Positions 55,526-64,000 of a stretch of DNA of 64,000 nt are shown here, piece after piece; position 1 is the stretch's first letter; each line of letters begins with the position of its first letter. This DNA comes from Thomasclavelia spiroformis (GTDB lineage: Bacteria > Bacillota_I > Bacilli_A > Erysipelotrichales > Coprobacillaceae). The notes beneath the pieces are model-generated. The model did not search any database. It was not told the DNA's origin and saw only the letters and a list, made by a program, of their open reading frames with translations. The stretch covers positions 5,639 to 69,638 of the forward strand of contig JAGZCC010000002.1 in assembly GCA_018369555.1 (NCBI GenBank), written 5' to 3'. Made by a program: the position numbers and the translations under genes.

Positions 55526-55545
55526 AGTTATAGGAGGAATGTTAG

Positions 55546-57021
55546 ATGGGGTTATTGGAAGTTAAAAATTTGACGTTTGGTTATGATAATCAAATTGAAA
55601 ATGTGTTTGATAATATTAGTTTTAAAATTGATACTAATTGGAAGTTGGGTTTAATTGGTAGAAATGGTAAAGGGAAAACGACTTTATTAAATTTGTTTTG
55701 TAGTAATTATGATTATCAAGGTGAAATTACTCAAAATTATTTATTTGATTATTTTCCTTTTTTTATCGAAGATGAAAATTTAAAAACAATAAATATTATT
55801 GATAATATTTTAGATGATTACCAATTATGGGAAGTTGAAAGAGAATTGTCTTTATTGGAAGTTGATTTAATTGTTTTAAATCAAATGTTTTCAACTTTAT
55901 CTAGTGGTGAAAAAACTAAAGTGCTTTTAGCTGTATTGTTTTTAAAATCCCATGATATTATTTTAATTGATGAACCAACTAATCATTTAGATTATCATGG
56001 AAGAAAGATTTTAAGTAATTATTTAAGAAAAAAGAAAGGTTTTATTTTAGTAAGTCATGATCGTAATTTTTTAGATAGTTGTATTGATCATGTACTTGTA
56101 ATTAATCGAAATAGTGTAGAGGTAATAAAAGGTAACTTTTCGTTTTGGTATAAGTTGAAAAATAATCAAGATGAATTAGAAATTCAAAAAAATAAACATT
56201 AAAAAAAAGATATAAAAAGATTAAAAACAGCAGCTAAACAAAACGAAAGTTGGTCACATAAAGTAGAAGCAACAAAAAGTGCTCGTGTATCTGGGCAAAA
56301 AGGTGATCGAGGTTTTATTGGGCATAAAGCGGCTAAAATGATGCAGCGCTCAAAGAATGTTGAAAGGCGTATTGATAGAGCGATAGAAGAAAAAAGTAGT
56401 TTGTTAAAAAATGTTGAGATAGTTGAAAAATTAAAAATAACACCTTTAGAGTATTCTAAAAAATGTTTATGTTATTTAGAAAAAATTAAAATAATCTATC
56501 ATAATCGAATGATTGTGGAAAATGTGTGTTTTAGTATAAATCGTCATGAACGAATTAATTTAGTAGGCAAAAATGGTTCTGGAAAGTCGAGTATTATTAA
56601 ATTGATTATGGGTGAAAATATTGAATATGAAGGTAAAATCAGTATTGGCTCAAATTTAAAAATTGCGTATTTATCTCAAGATGATAGTAATTTGTCCGGG
56701 AATTTGGATGATTATGCTAAAGATAATAATTTGGATCTTAGTTTATTTAAAACAATTTTACGAAAAATAGATTTTTCTAGAGAGTTATTTTTACAAGATA
56801 TTAGCACTTATAGTAAGGGACAAAAAAAGAAAGTAATGTTAGCTGGAGTTTTATGCCAATCTGCTCACTTATATATTTTAGATGAACCATTAAATTATTT
56901 GGATATTTTTACAAGAATGCAAATTCAAGAATTGTTATTATCTTTTAATGCTACAGTTTTATTTGTGGAGCATGATCAGTATTTTTGTGATAATGTTGCA
57001 ACTAAGAAAGTATTAATATAA
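55546..57021 (+). pseudogene. Lsa-like ABC-F ribosome-protection ATPase, interrupted by one in-frame stop
   Basis: The same reading frame runs from ATG 55546 to 57021 (491 codons) with a single TAA at 56200-56202. Half one has Walker A GRNGKGKTT, signature LSSGEKTKV and Walker B LIDEPTNHLD. Past the stop the linker continues in frame (KKDIKRLKTAAKQNESWSHK, then FIGHKAAKMMQRSKNVERR), then Walker A GKNGSGKSS, YSKGQKKKV and LDEPLNYLD. The linker pattern is typical of Lsa/Vga ABC-F proteins that protect ribosomes from lincosamides, streptogramin A and pleuromutilins. The rest is intact, so the nonsense change looks recent; it is a pseudogene unless read through. RBS TAGGAGG. Confidence 0.8.
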
Positions 57022-57025
57022 ATAA

Positions 57026-57060
57026 AAAAGAATTGTGGTTTACTCTGCCACAATTCTTTT
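57026..57060 (+). terminator. Intrinsic terminator after the ABC-F gene
   Basis: AAAAGAATTGTGG and CCACAATTCTTTT form a perfect 13-bp stem. Confidence 0.85.
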
Positions 57061-57066
57061 GGAGTT

Positions 57067-57157
57067 GAAATATTTGGATGTTTAAACATTTTAAATTAGC
57101 TATTTATCCCATTAAATTACAATAATTATATTTCTTAACTTTTTATCCAAATATTTC
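57067..57157. repeat. 13-bp inverted repeat in the ABC-F/lipoprotein gap
   Basis: GAAATATTTGGAT (57067-57079) is perfectly complementary to ATCCAAATATTTC (57145-57157). Nothing coding lies between. The remaining gap to 57525 shows no gene. Confidence 0.5.
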
Positions 57158-57525
57158 TTTTTGAAGAATAGTTTCATTACTTTTCTTTATCTATTTAAAA
57201 TATAACTTATTGGTATTTGATATTCAAGTTTGTTTTAAGAATTGTCGTTTTAGTATCTTTTTTATTGATTTATAGTATAATTAAACAAAGGGGTTTAAAC
57301 TGAGTAGAATATAAGGTTGTATTAGAAATGTTATCTTTATATTCAAAAGAAATTATAAATAGGAATAGTTTTTATTTTTAAAAATAGTTAGTTAAATAAT
57401 ATAAATTTAAACTGACATAAAAGAGTTATTATTGGAAAGATAAATGAGATTATTTAAAATGTAGTTTTATAAAGTTACTTGTAGTACAATATATGTATTA
57501 AAAATAGTTATGAAGAGGAGATCTT

Positions 57526-58491
57526 ATGAAAAAGATAATAAAGATATTGTTAGTATGCTTGGTAGCACTTGGTTTAACTGCTTGTAATCAAGAAAGTCAA
57601 GATACAGTAAAAACAATAAAATGGAATAAAGAAAATAAATTAGATAATTTAATTCTATATCAAATAGAAAGTATTGGAAAACCAAAACAGATTATTCCTG
57701 ATACAATTAATGATACTTATACTTATTATAAACCTCAAAAAGAAAGTAATGTTTTATTAGATTTGATTGTAAATATCAAAAACTTAAAATCTACTGATTT
57801 AGATATGACAAAAAAATTAACAGCTTCATTTAAAATAGGAGATGAAGAATATTTATCAGCATTAGCTGTAGTAAGTGAAGATGGTACTTCACTGAATCAA
57901 GATGGAATTATTCCTGGGGATAGTTCAAGAAAAGTACATTTTTATGCTGAAGTAAATCCTAAAAAATTAGATAAACAAATTGATTTTATATTTTCAACAA
58001 CGAAGGAAAAACCTGAAAAAGCTAGCTTAAAGTTTAAATTAAATAATGTTGATGAAAAATATACAAAGATGAATTTAAATGAATTGACAGTATTTGATGG
58101 TTATGGTGAAGTGACATTACAAGCAGTAAGTACTACAAAAGAAATAACGCCAGCTAATCCAACTGGTTTATATACTTATTATAAGGTGGATGATGAAAGT
58201 AGTAGTTATATTGATGTAACTACTACAGTAAAGAATATTTCTGGAAATGATTTGTTAGCGAGTAATTTATTGACGATGAAATTGATTGATGCTGATGGAA
58301 ATGAATATCCATCGATTATATTGTGCGAAAATGATGAAAGAACTACTTTGGATAAAGGATTAAGTACTACTATTGCAAATGAGCAAAGTAAATTTGTGCA
58401 TTTTGCATTTAATGTTCCTGATTCAATTGTTAATAATCAAAAACAACTTAGAATATCATGTCAAGGAAAAGTGTATTTTGTAAGTTTATAA
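57526..58491 (+). CDS. Lipoprotein with two tandem DUF4352-like domains
   Basis: This is a 321-residue protein with signal peptide and lipobox GLTAC. Two homologous immunoglobulin-like halves contain TYYKPQKESNVLLDLIVNIKNL and TYYKVDDESSSYIDVTTTVKNI, an internal duplication. It is exposed outside the membrane. The partner or ligand is unknown. RBS AGAGGAG. Confidence 0.78.
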   Translation: MKKIIKILLVCLVALGLTACNQESQDTVKTIKWNKENKLDNLILYQIESIGKPKQIIPDTINDTYTYYKPQKESNVLLDLIVNIKNLKSTDLDMTKKLTASFKIGDEEYLSALAVVSEDGTSLNQDGIIPGDSSRKVHFYAEVNPKKLDKQIDFIFSTTKEKPEKASLKFKLNNVDEKYTKMNLNELTVFDGYGEVTLQAVSTTKEITPANPTGLYTYYKVDDESSSYIDVTTTVKNISGNDLLASNLLTMKLIDADGNEYPSIILCENDERTTLDKGLSTTIANEQSKFVHFAFNVPDSIVNNQKQLRISCQGKVYFVSL

Positions 58492-58493
58492 GA

Positions 58494-58520
58494 GGTTGAA
58501 ATTAGTTTTCACCCTTTTTT
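58494..58520 (+). terminator. Intrinsic terminator after the lipoprotein gene
   Basis: GGTTGAAA pairs with TTTTCACC and is followed by TTTTTT. Confidence 0.72.
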
Positions 58521-58977
58521 ATTTTTTTAAATAAATTATATTGTTTTAAAGTGGATTTTAAAATAAAAAATATGGGTATATAACTATTGAATAGCTCTTA
58601 TTAATGGATAAAAAAATATATTGTATATGAAATCAATATTGGAAGACTTTGATTGTTTTAAAGTTTATACTTTTTAAAAATAGCATTGTTAAAAATGTAA
58701 AAATTAAGTGTGTATTTTTTAGAAAAATATTATTAATTGATCTTGATGAGTAATATTTCAGTGTAAAAAACATTGATTTTATCAAATGCTTTTTTAAAAT
58801 ATCTTTAAAATAGAAGATTTTTTTATTAAAAAAAACAAAATTATTACTAGTTAATGAAAATATTTATTTAAAGCACTATGTTATCATTGGTAAGTATTCT
58901 TATTTTGACTTAAATCCCATCAATTAGTCAGTGAATTAAGGATATTGATAATTAATATAAGGAGGAAGGAAAGCAAT
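58521..58977 (+). other. AT-rich intergenic region upstream of the giant glycosidase
   Basis: No ORF is seen. TTGACT at 58905-58910 may be a -35, but no convincing -10 stands at the usual distance. The operator and cre site of the GH32 gene are absent here, so regulation differs. Confidence 0.45.
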
Positions 58978-61900
58978 ATGAAAAAGGTTTTAAAATGTTC
59001 GTTAACATTAGCTCTTGCTTTATCATGTGTACCAATGAACACAAGTAAGTTAGATGCATTAGCAGCTTCTAATATTGAAGTAACTAATTCTAATAATGTT
59101 GTAACAATTGGAAACGAGTATATTGAAAGAGAATTTTCAACAGCAGATAAAAAATTAAAAACTGCAAGTATTGAAAACAAGCGTGCAAATACAACATTTA
59201 CACCTGCTGATGGTAGCGAAGAATTTATCATTAAAACAACTAAAGAGCAAAAAGATGCTCCAGTTGTACCAGCGTTAAATCGTGATGGATGGACAGCAAA
59301 AGCTGATAGTTACCATAATCAATCAGGACCAAGTGATGGACCAGCACAAAATTTATTAGATGGTAATGTTGATTCAATCTGGCATACTAATTACGGTGGA
59401 GGAACTGGTGATCAAGAATATCCTCATAATGTTGTAATTAATTTAAACAGTGAACAAACATTCCAAGCATTTTCTTATACACCTAGAAAACAAGGTGAAG
59501 AAACAAACGGAAATATTAAAGGATATGAATTATGGGTTTATAATGGAGCAGTTGGTGAAGATTTAGCAATTGATTCAACTGAATGGAAACAAGTTGCTAA
59601 AGGTGATTTTACTTATGAAGGAGTAAATCCAATTTATGTAAATTTAAAAGAGGCTACAACTGCAACACAAATTAAGTTTGTTGCAACTTCATCTAACAAT
59701 GGAGCTAAATTTGCTGGTGGTGCAGAATTTAATTTACATGCAGAAAAAGCACCTATTGAAGATGATAACACACGTTCTTTTGAAACAAGTGATTTAACTT
59801 TAAAAGAAAATGGAGTAAAAGTAGAAGATACTACTGCTACAATTAATAAAACAGAAAAAATTGGTAAAAAAGTAACTTTTTCTTTTGAACCATATAATTT
59901 TAAAGGCGTAGATTATACAATTAATGAAGTTGTTGTTATGTATGAAGGAGATCACTTCATGCGTAAATACATGGAAATTAGTGTACCTGATGAACATGCA
60001 GATGAAGCTGAAATCGATTATATTGATTTAGAATCATTAAATGTTAATGAAAGTGACGCCACTTGGACTATTCCAACTGGAAAAGGTGGCGTTGTTGAAA
60101 TGGATGAATTTAAAGCTAATTTAGGACAACCAATTTATATTCAAGGTATGTTTATGGGATGTGAATTTCCTTTAGCTGATACACAAATTGTTAATGATAA
60201 TGGTTATATCAGATATTATACAGGAAAAACATTTAATAAATTAGTTGAAGATAAGCAAGCTGCTAGCAATGATGGTATGACTAATTACATGACATGGCAA
60301 ACAGTGGCTGGTGCTGCTAGAAGTACTGATAATTCTGTAATTCAGGCAGATTTTTATGATTATATTAAATCTATTGCTACACCTTCTGAATTTAGAATTC
60401 AATATAATTCATGGTTTGATAACATGATGAGAATTGATGATGAAAATATTCTAAATTCATTTATTGAAGTTGATAGAGAATTAAATAATACAGGTGTTAG
60501 ACCATTGGATTCATATGTTGTAGATGATGGATGGAATAACTACAATGATACACATGTTGTAGATGCAGTTCGTTCTGGAACAACATTAAATAAAACAGGA
60601 TTCTGGGAATTCAATAGTAAATTCCCTCAAGGATTAACACCTTCAAGTGAATTAGTAAATAATTTTGGAAGTAACTTTGGGGTATGGATTGGACCACGTG
60701 GTGGTTATAACTTCTATAGTTCTTTAGCTGACATTTTAGTTAAAAATGGTACAGGAAGCAAAGCTGGAAACTCAATTGATGTAGCAGATCGTAACTACAT
60801 TAAGAACTTCCAGAAAATGGCTGTAAATTGGCAAAAAGAATACAAAGTTAACTACTGGAAATGGGATGGATTTGCTGATAGAGCACAATTTAATGCTTTC
60901 CCTGCTAGAGATGGGGTACCAGGGTATGCAAACAATCACATGACAGGTGGATATAAAAACATGTATCATGTAACTGATATGTGGGAAGCATGGATTGATT
61001 TATTTGAAGCAGTTCGTCAAAGTGAAATTGATGATAATATCAATAATTTATGGATTTCATTAACTTGTTATGTAAATCCAAGCCCTTGGTATTTACAATG
61101 GGCAAATAGTGTATGGATTCAATGTACACATGACCGTGGGGATGCTGGACCAATTAATAACAAAATGGATACTATGTTAACTTATCGTGAAGCTGTTTAT
61201 TATGACTTCATTAAGCAACATGAATTCCAATTCCCACTTGCAAACCTTTATAACCATGATCCAGTTTATGGAGTTGAGGGTACACAAATTAATATTAATT
61301 CAATGACTGATGAACAATTTAAAAATTACTTATATATGATGTCAACTCGTGGAACAAGTTTCTGGGAATTGTATTATTCTGATTCAATCATGACAAAAGG
61401 TAAGTATGAAGTTAATGCTGAATTCTTAGCATGGGCAGAAGAAAATTTCCATATTTTAAAAAATGCTAAGATGTTTGGTGGAAATCCAGCTAATGGTGTT
61501 AAATTAGGTGGAATCGGTCAATCAACTAAATTTGAAACATATGGATTCTCTGCTTGGGATGGTGAAGATGGAATTATCTCAATGCGTAATCCTGATAGCA
61601 AAGCACAAACAATCACATTTACTTTAGATCGTAATATTGGTCTTGTAGAATCTATTAAAGATAAAACTTTATATAGTACAGGAATTCATAGTTATAATAT
61701 GCCAGAAGGTGGAAATGATAACTATAAAGAATTTACATATGGTCAAGAAGTAACTGTTACTTTACAACCTGGTGAAACAAGACTTTGGTCTTTATCAACT
61801 ACTAAAGATGTAGAAGCTCCTGCTTATACAACTTTATCAACTGATGGAGATAAAACATTAAATGTTAAATTTGATGAAAAAGTAATTGGAACAGATTTTG

Positions 61901-64000
61901 ATGTTACAGTAAATGGAGAAGCTGTAGAAGTAACTAACGTTAATAAGAGTGTTGATCAAGTTTCTTATGAAATTGAATTAGCTTCTAAACCAGCTAACAA
62001 TGCAACAGTTGTTGTAACTGCTAAAAACATTACTGATTTAAATGGAAACAAAGTTGCTGAAGCTCAAAAATCAGTAGTATTCCATAAAAATAATACTGCT
62101 TTATCTGTTAAAGCTGATAAAGTAACTGGTTCTAAACTTGTAGGAACTGCAACAAAATCATTAAATAATGATAATGGATTTAGTGTACTTGTTGATGTTA
62201 ATACAACAGTAACTAATAAAGAACTTGCTAGTCAAGGATATACAGTAGGCGTTAATGCTGAAGGTAAAGCATACTTTACATTAGGTAATGCAACTGCTAC
62301 ATCTAAAGTTGTAGTAAATGATGGTACTGATCATCAAATTCAAGCAGTTAAAGAAAATAATGGTATCTTAAAATTATATGTTGATGGAAAATTACAAAGT
62401 TCAGCATATGATAAAGATAATAAAACATTAGTTATTGAAGCTGCTAAGACTACTCTTGGTAGTGATGGATTTGAAGGAAAATTAGGTATTAAAGTATTAG
62501 ATAAAGCATTAGGATACAATGAATTTACAGCTGATAGTGGTGAAGAAGGACTAATCCCAAGTGAAAATATTAATCCAACAGCTACTACATTTGATGGCGG
62601 TGAAGGTGCTGTAGCTAATAATGCAAATGATGGTAATACAAATACTTATTGGGCAAGTGCACAAACTGCTGACAATAGAACTGAAAAACAATATTTAACT
62701 TATGAATTATCAAACACTTATACAGTAAACAAAGTTCAATATATTCCAAGATTCGATGCTACTCAAAAATTAAATTGTACAGGTAATATTTTAGAATATG
62801 TTGTAGAAACAAGTATAGATGGTCAAGAATGGAAACAAGTAGCAACTGGTGCTACAGTAAGAGAAGGTAACGGGGTTACTGATATTGTTTTTGAAACTCC
62901 AGTTGAAGCAAAATATGTGCGTTTAAGTGCAAATGATACATATCATTGGAAACAAGGTTCAAATAATACAATTGTTACAGCAGCAGAATTTAAAGTATAT
63001 GGTAAAATTGAATTAGATACTATTGCTTTAAGTCAACGTATTGAAGAATTAGAAAAAGTTGATACAACAAATTGTACTGAAGAAAGTGTTGCAGAATTTA
63101 ACGCTTTATTAGATGAAGCTAGAGATGTATTAGAAAATGCTACTAATCAAGAAGAAATTGCTCAAATGATTGAAGCATTAAAGAATGCAGAAGGTATTTT
63201 AAAACCTAATGAACCAGTAGTAGAAGCTGATAAAACATTATTATCTATTGCAGTAAATGTTGCTAAAGCAGTAACTGAAGAACAATTAAATCAAGTTGTT
63301 CCTGTTGTGAAAAAAGAGTTTACTGATGCTCTTCAAGAAGCAGAATTAATTTTAGCAGATTCTAAAGCTAGTCAAGAAACTGTTAATAATTCATTTAAAC
63401 GTCTTGCTAAAGCAATTCAAATGTTAGACTTTGTAAAAGGTGATAAAACTGCATTACAAACTTTAGTTGATGAAGTTAAGGCAATGGAAAGCAGTAATTA
63501 TACTGAAGAATCATGGGCTAAAGTGGCTGAAGAATTAAGTAAGGCTGAAGCATTATTATTAGATGAAAATGCTTTACAATATGAATTAGATGCGGCTAAA
63601 GAAGCATTACAAGAAGCAGTTGATTTATTAGTAGAAGTAGAAAAAGTTGATAAAACACTTTTACAATCATTCTATGATAAAGTTAAAGATACTGATGAAA
63701 GTAAATATATTGCGTCTACATGGCCAGCATTTATAGATGCACTTTCAAATGCAGATTCTGTATTGAAAGATGAAAAAGCAACTCAAGAACAAGTAGATAA
63801 TGCATATACAGCATTAGTAAAAGCTTATCTAAACTTAAGATTAATTCCAGATAAGAGTTTATTAGAAGACTTAATTAATCAAGCAAATGGATTAAATAGT
63901 GCAAATTATACCAAAGCAACATTTGATGGATTAACAAAAGCCTTAAATGAAGCTAAAGCAGTATTTGCTAATCCAAATGCAACACAAGTTGAAGTAGATA
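58978..64000 (+). CDS. Giant secreted clan GH-D (GH36/GH27-like) alpha-galactosidase or alpha-N-acetylgalactosaminidase, 3' truncated
   Basis: The frame is open from ATG 58978 (after AAGGAGGAAGG) to the window end, at least 1674 residues. A signal peptide (MKKVLKCSLTLALALSCVPM...DALAAS) is followed by a CBM32/F5-8C module (about 105-240). A (beta/alpha)8 core has SYVVDDGW (Asp516-517), NYWKWDGF with the likely nucleophile Asp630, and CTHDRGD (Asp719/722) as candidate acid/base. Then come an Ig/LamG-like region, a second F5/8C module (about 1200-1350) and FIVAR repeats nearly identical to those of the GH32 gene. The KWD motif supports clan GH-D; family and substrate (mucin-type or blood-group alpha-Gal/GalNAc) are inferred. 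The sorting tail lies beyond the edge. Confidence 0.82.
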   Translation, partial: MKKVLKCSLTLALALSCVPMNTSKLDALAASNIEVTNSNNVVTIGNEYIEREFSTADKKLKTASIENKRANTTFTPADGSEEFIIKTTKEQKDAPVVPALNRDGWTAKADSYHNQSGPSDGPAQNLLDGNVDSIWHTNYGGGTGDQEYPHNVVINLNSEQTFQAFSYTPRKQGEETNGNIKGYELWVYNGAVGEDLAIDSTEWKQVAKGDFTYEGVNPIYVNLKEATTATQIKFVATSSNNGAKFAGGAEFNLHAEKAPIEDDNTRSFETSDLTLKENGVKVEDTTATINKTEKIGKKVTFSFEPYNFKGVDYTINEVVVMYEGDHFMRKYMEISVPDEHADEAEIDYIDLESLNVNESDATWTIPTGKGGVVEMDEFKANLGQPIYIQGMFMGCEFPLADTQIVNDNGYIRYYTGKTFNKLVEDKQAASNDGMTNYMTWQTVAGAARSTDNSVIQADFYDYIKSIATPSEFRIQYNSWFDNMMRIDDENILNSFIEVDRELNNTGVRPLDSYVVDDGWNNYNDTHVVDAVRSGTTLNKTGFWEFNSKFPQGLTPSSELVNNFGSNFGVWIGPRGGYNFYSSLADILVKNGTGSKAGNSIDVADRNYIKNFQKMAVNWQKEYKVNYWKWDGFADRAQFNAFPARDGVPGYANNHMTGGYKNMYHVTDMWEAWIDLFEAVRQSEIDDNINNLWISLTCYVNPSPWYLQWANSVWIQCTHDRGDAGPINNKMDTMLTYREAVYYDFIKQHEFQFPLANLYNHDPVYGVEGTQININSMTDEQFKNYLYMMSTRGTSFWELYYSDSIMTKGKYEVNAEFLAWAEENFHILKNAKMFGGNPANGVKLGGIGQSTKFETYGFSAWDGEDGIISMRNPDSKAQTITFTLDRNIGLVESIKDKTLYSTGIHSYNMPEGGNDNYKEFTYGQEVTVTLQPGETRLWSLSTTKDVEAPAYTTLSTDGDKTLNVKFDEKVIGTDFDVTVNGEAVEVTNVNKSVDQVSYEIELASKPANNATVVVTAKNITDLNGNKVAEAQKSVVFHKNNTALSVKADKVTGSKLVGTATKSLNNDNGFSVLVDVNTTVTNKELASQGYTVGVNAEGKAYFTLGNATATSKVVVNDGTDHQIQAVKENNGILKLYVDGKLQSSAYDKDNKTLVIEAAKTTLGSDGFEGKLGIKVLDKALGYNEFTADSGEEGLIPSENINPTATTFDGGEGAVANNANDGNTNTYWASAQTADNRTEKQYLTYELSNTYTVNKVQYIPRFDATQKLNCTGNILEYVVETSIDGQEWKQVATGATVREGNGVTDIVFETPVEAKYVRLSANDTYHWKQGSNNTIVTAAEFKVYGKIELDTIALSQRIEELEKVDTTNCTEESVAEFNALLDEARDVLENATNQEEIAQMIEALKNAEGILKPNEPVVEADKTLLSIAVNVAKAVTEEQLNQVVPVVKKEFTDALQEAELILADSKASQETVNNSFKRLAKAIQMLDFVKGDKTALQTLVDEVKAMESSNYTEESWAKVAEELSKAEALLLDENALQYELDAAKEALQEAVDLLVEVEKVDKTLLQSFYDKVKDTDESKYIASTWPAFIDALSNADSVLKDEKATQEQVDNAYTALVKAYLNLRLIPDKSLLEDLINQANGLNSANYTKATFDGLTKALNEAKAVFANPNATQVEVD
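63830..64000 (+). repeat. FIVAR-repeat module, GH36-like copy (cut by edge)
   Basis: About 170 bases with only a handful of differences from the GH32 copy at 23896-24070, including silent positions. Confidence 0.82.

Noticed and set aside
55423..55726. Possible frameshift recoding in the ABC-F gene
   Set aside because: The frame is unchanged across the interruption at 56200, so a simple nonsense codon explains it better than a programmed shift.
59800..60969. Minus-strand frames inside the GH36-like gene
   Set aside because: They are antisense shadows of a continuous plus-strand coding frame with signal peptide and catalytic motifs.

Overview
The window is very AT-rich, with strong AGGAGG-type ribosome binding sites, short intergenic gaps and U-tailed intrinsic terminators. 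Its gene content includes a type III glutamine synthetase, mannose-family PTS, T-box, Lsa-like ABC-F gene and giant FIVAR-repeat surface glycosidases. Together these point to a low-GC gut Firmicute, most likely an Erysipelotrichia/Coprobacillaceae relative (Thomasclavelia or Clostridium ramosum type). This is inferred from gene content; no rRNA or tRNA gene is present in the window.

Layout. (1) 1-5749: a GH92 alpha-mannosidase-like surface enzyme, cut by the left edge. (2) 5750-16850: nitrogen assimilation. Two tandem operator/promoter/terminator units that look like noncoding RNA genes precede glnN, asnB, gltB and gltD. (3) 16898-19100: a Y-family DNA polymerase with a YolD-like partner, then a candidate structured RNA. 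(4) 19143-34203: a carbohydrate locus. It holds a secreted GH32 fructanase, a membrane-anchored sugar-binding protein with a two-component system and a second binding protein, a four-subunit mannose-family PTS, a HAD phosphatase and a ManA fusion. The GH32 gene and the PTS operon share a near-identical inverted-repeat operator at the same distance from the -10 box, so the two-component system between them is the likely common regulator. (5) 34330-39888: small metabolic genes, an NSS amino-acid transporter, a prepilin peptidase, a nitroreductase-like protein and a GNAT. (6) 40304-46152, minus strand: mnmM, birA, corA with a regulatory leader peptide, a MATE pump with a MerR regulator, and a DUF368/PopT protein. 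(7) 46334-49400: a tryptophan T-box followed by a Trp-containing leader peptide and trpXYZ. (8) 49784-55342: a second MATE pump, Bcp, a HAD phosphatase, a decayed element, an S24-type repressor facing two tiny genes, and an orphan PTS IIB. (9) 55386-57060: an attenuator with hexapeptide leader and an Lsa-like ABC-F gene interrupted by one in-frame stop. (10) 57526-64000: a lipoprotein and a giant GH36/clan GH-D-like surface glycosidase that runs off the right edge.

Most notable are the regulatory leaders. The corA mRNA carries a 22-codon leader starting MSPEPEQEY, whose stop codon lies inside one of two mutually exclusive hairpins, consistent with a Mg2+-sensing translational switch. The ABC-F gene carries a leader MYMFSC with mutually exclusive antiterminator and terminator stems, consistent with antibiotic-sensing attenuation. 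The trpXYZ operon combines a T-box with a Trp-codon leader peptide. The tandem units upstream of glnN look like nitrogen-controlled noncoding RNAs. The three giant glycosidases share nearly identical FIVAR C-terminal modules; the two whose ends are visible share a non-LPXTG VKTGDES sorting-type tail.
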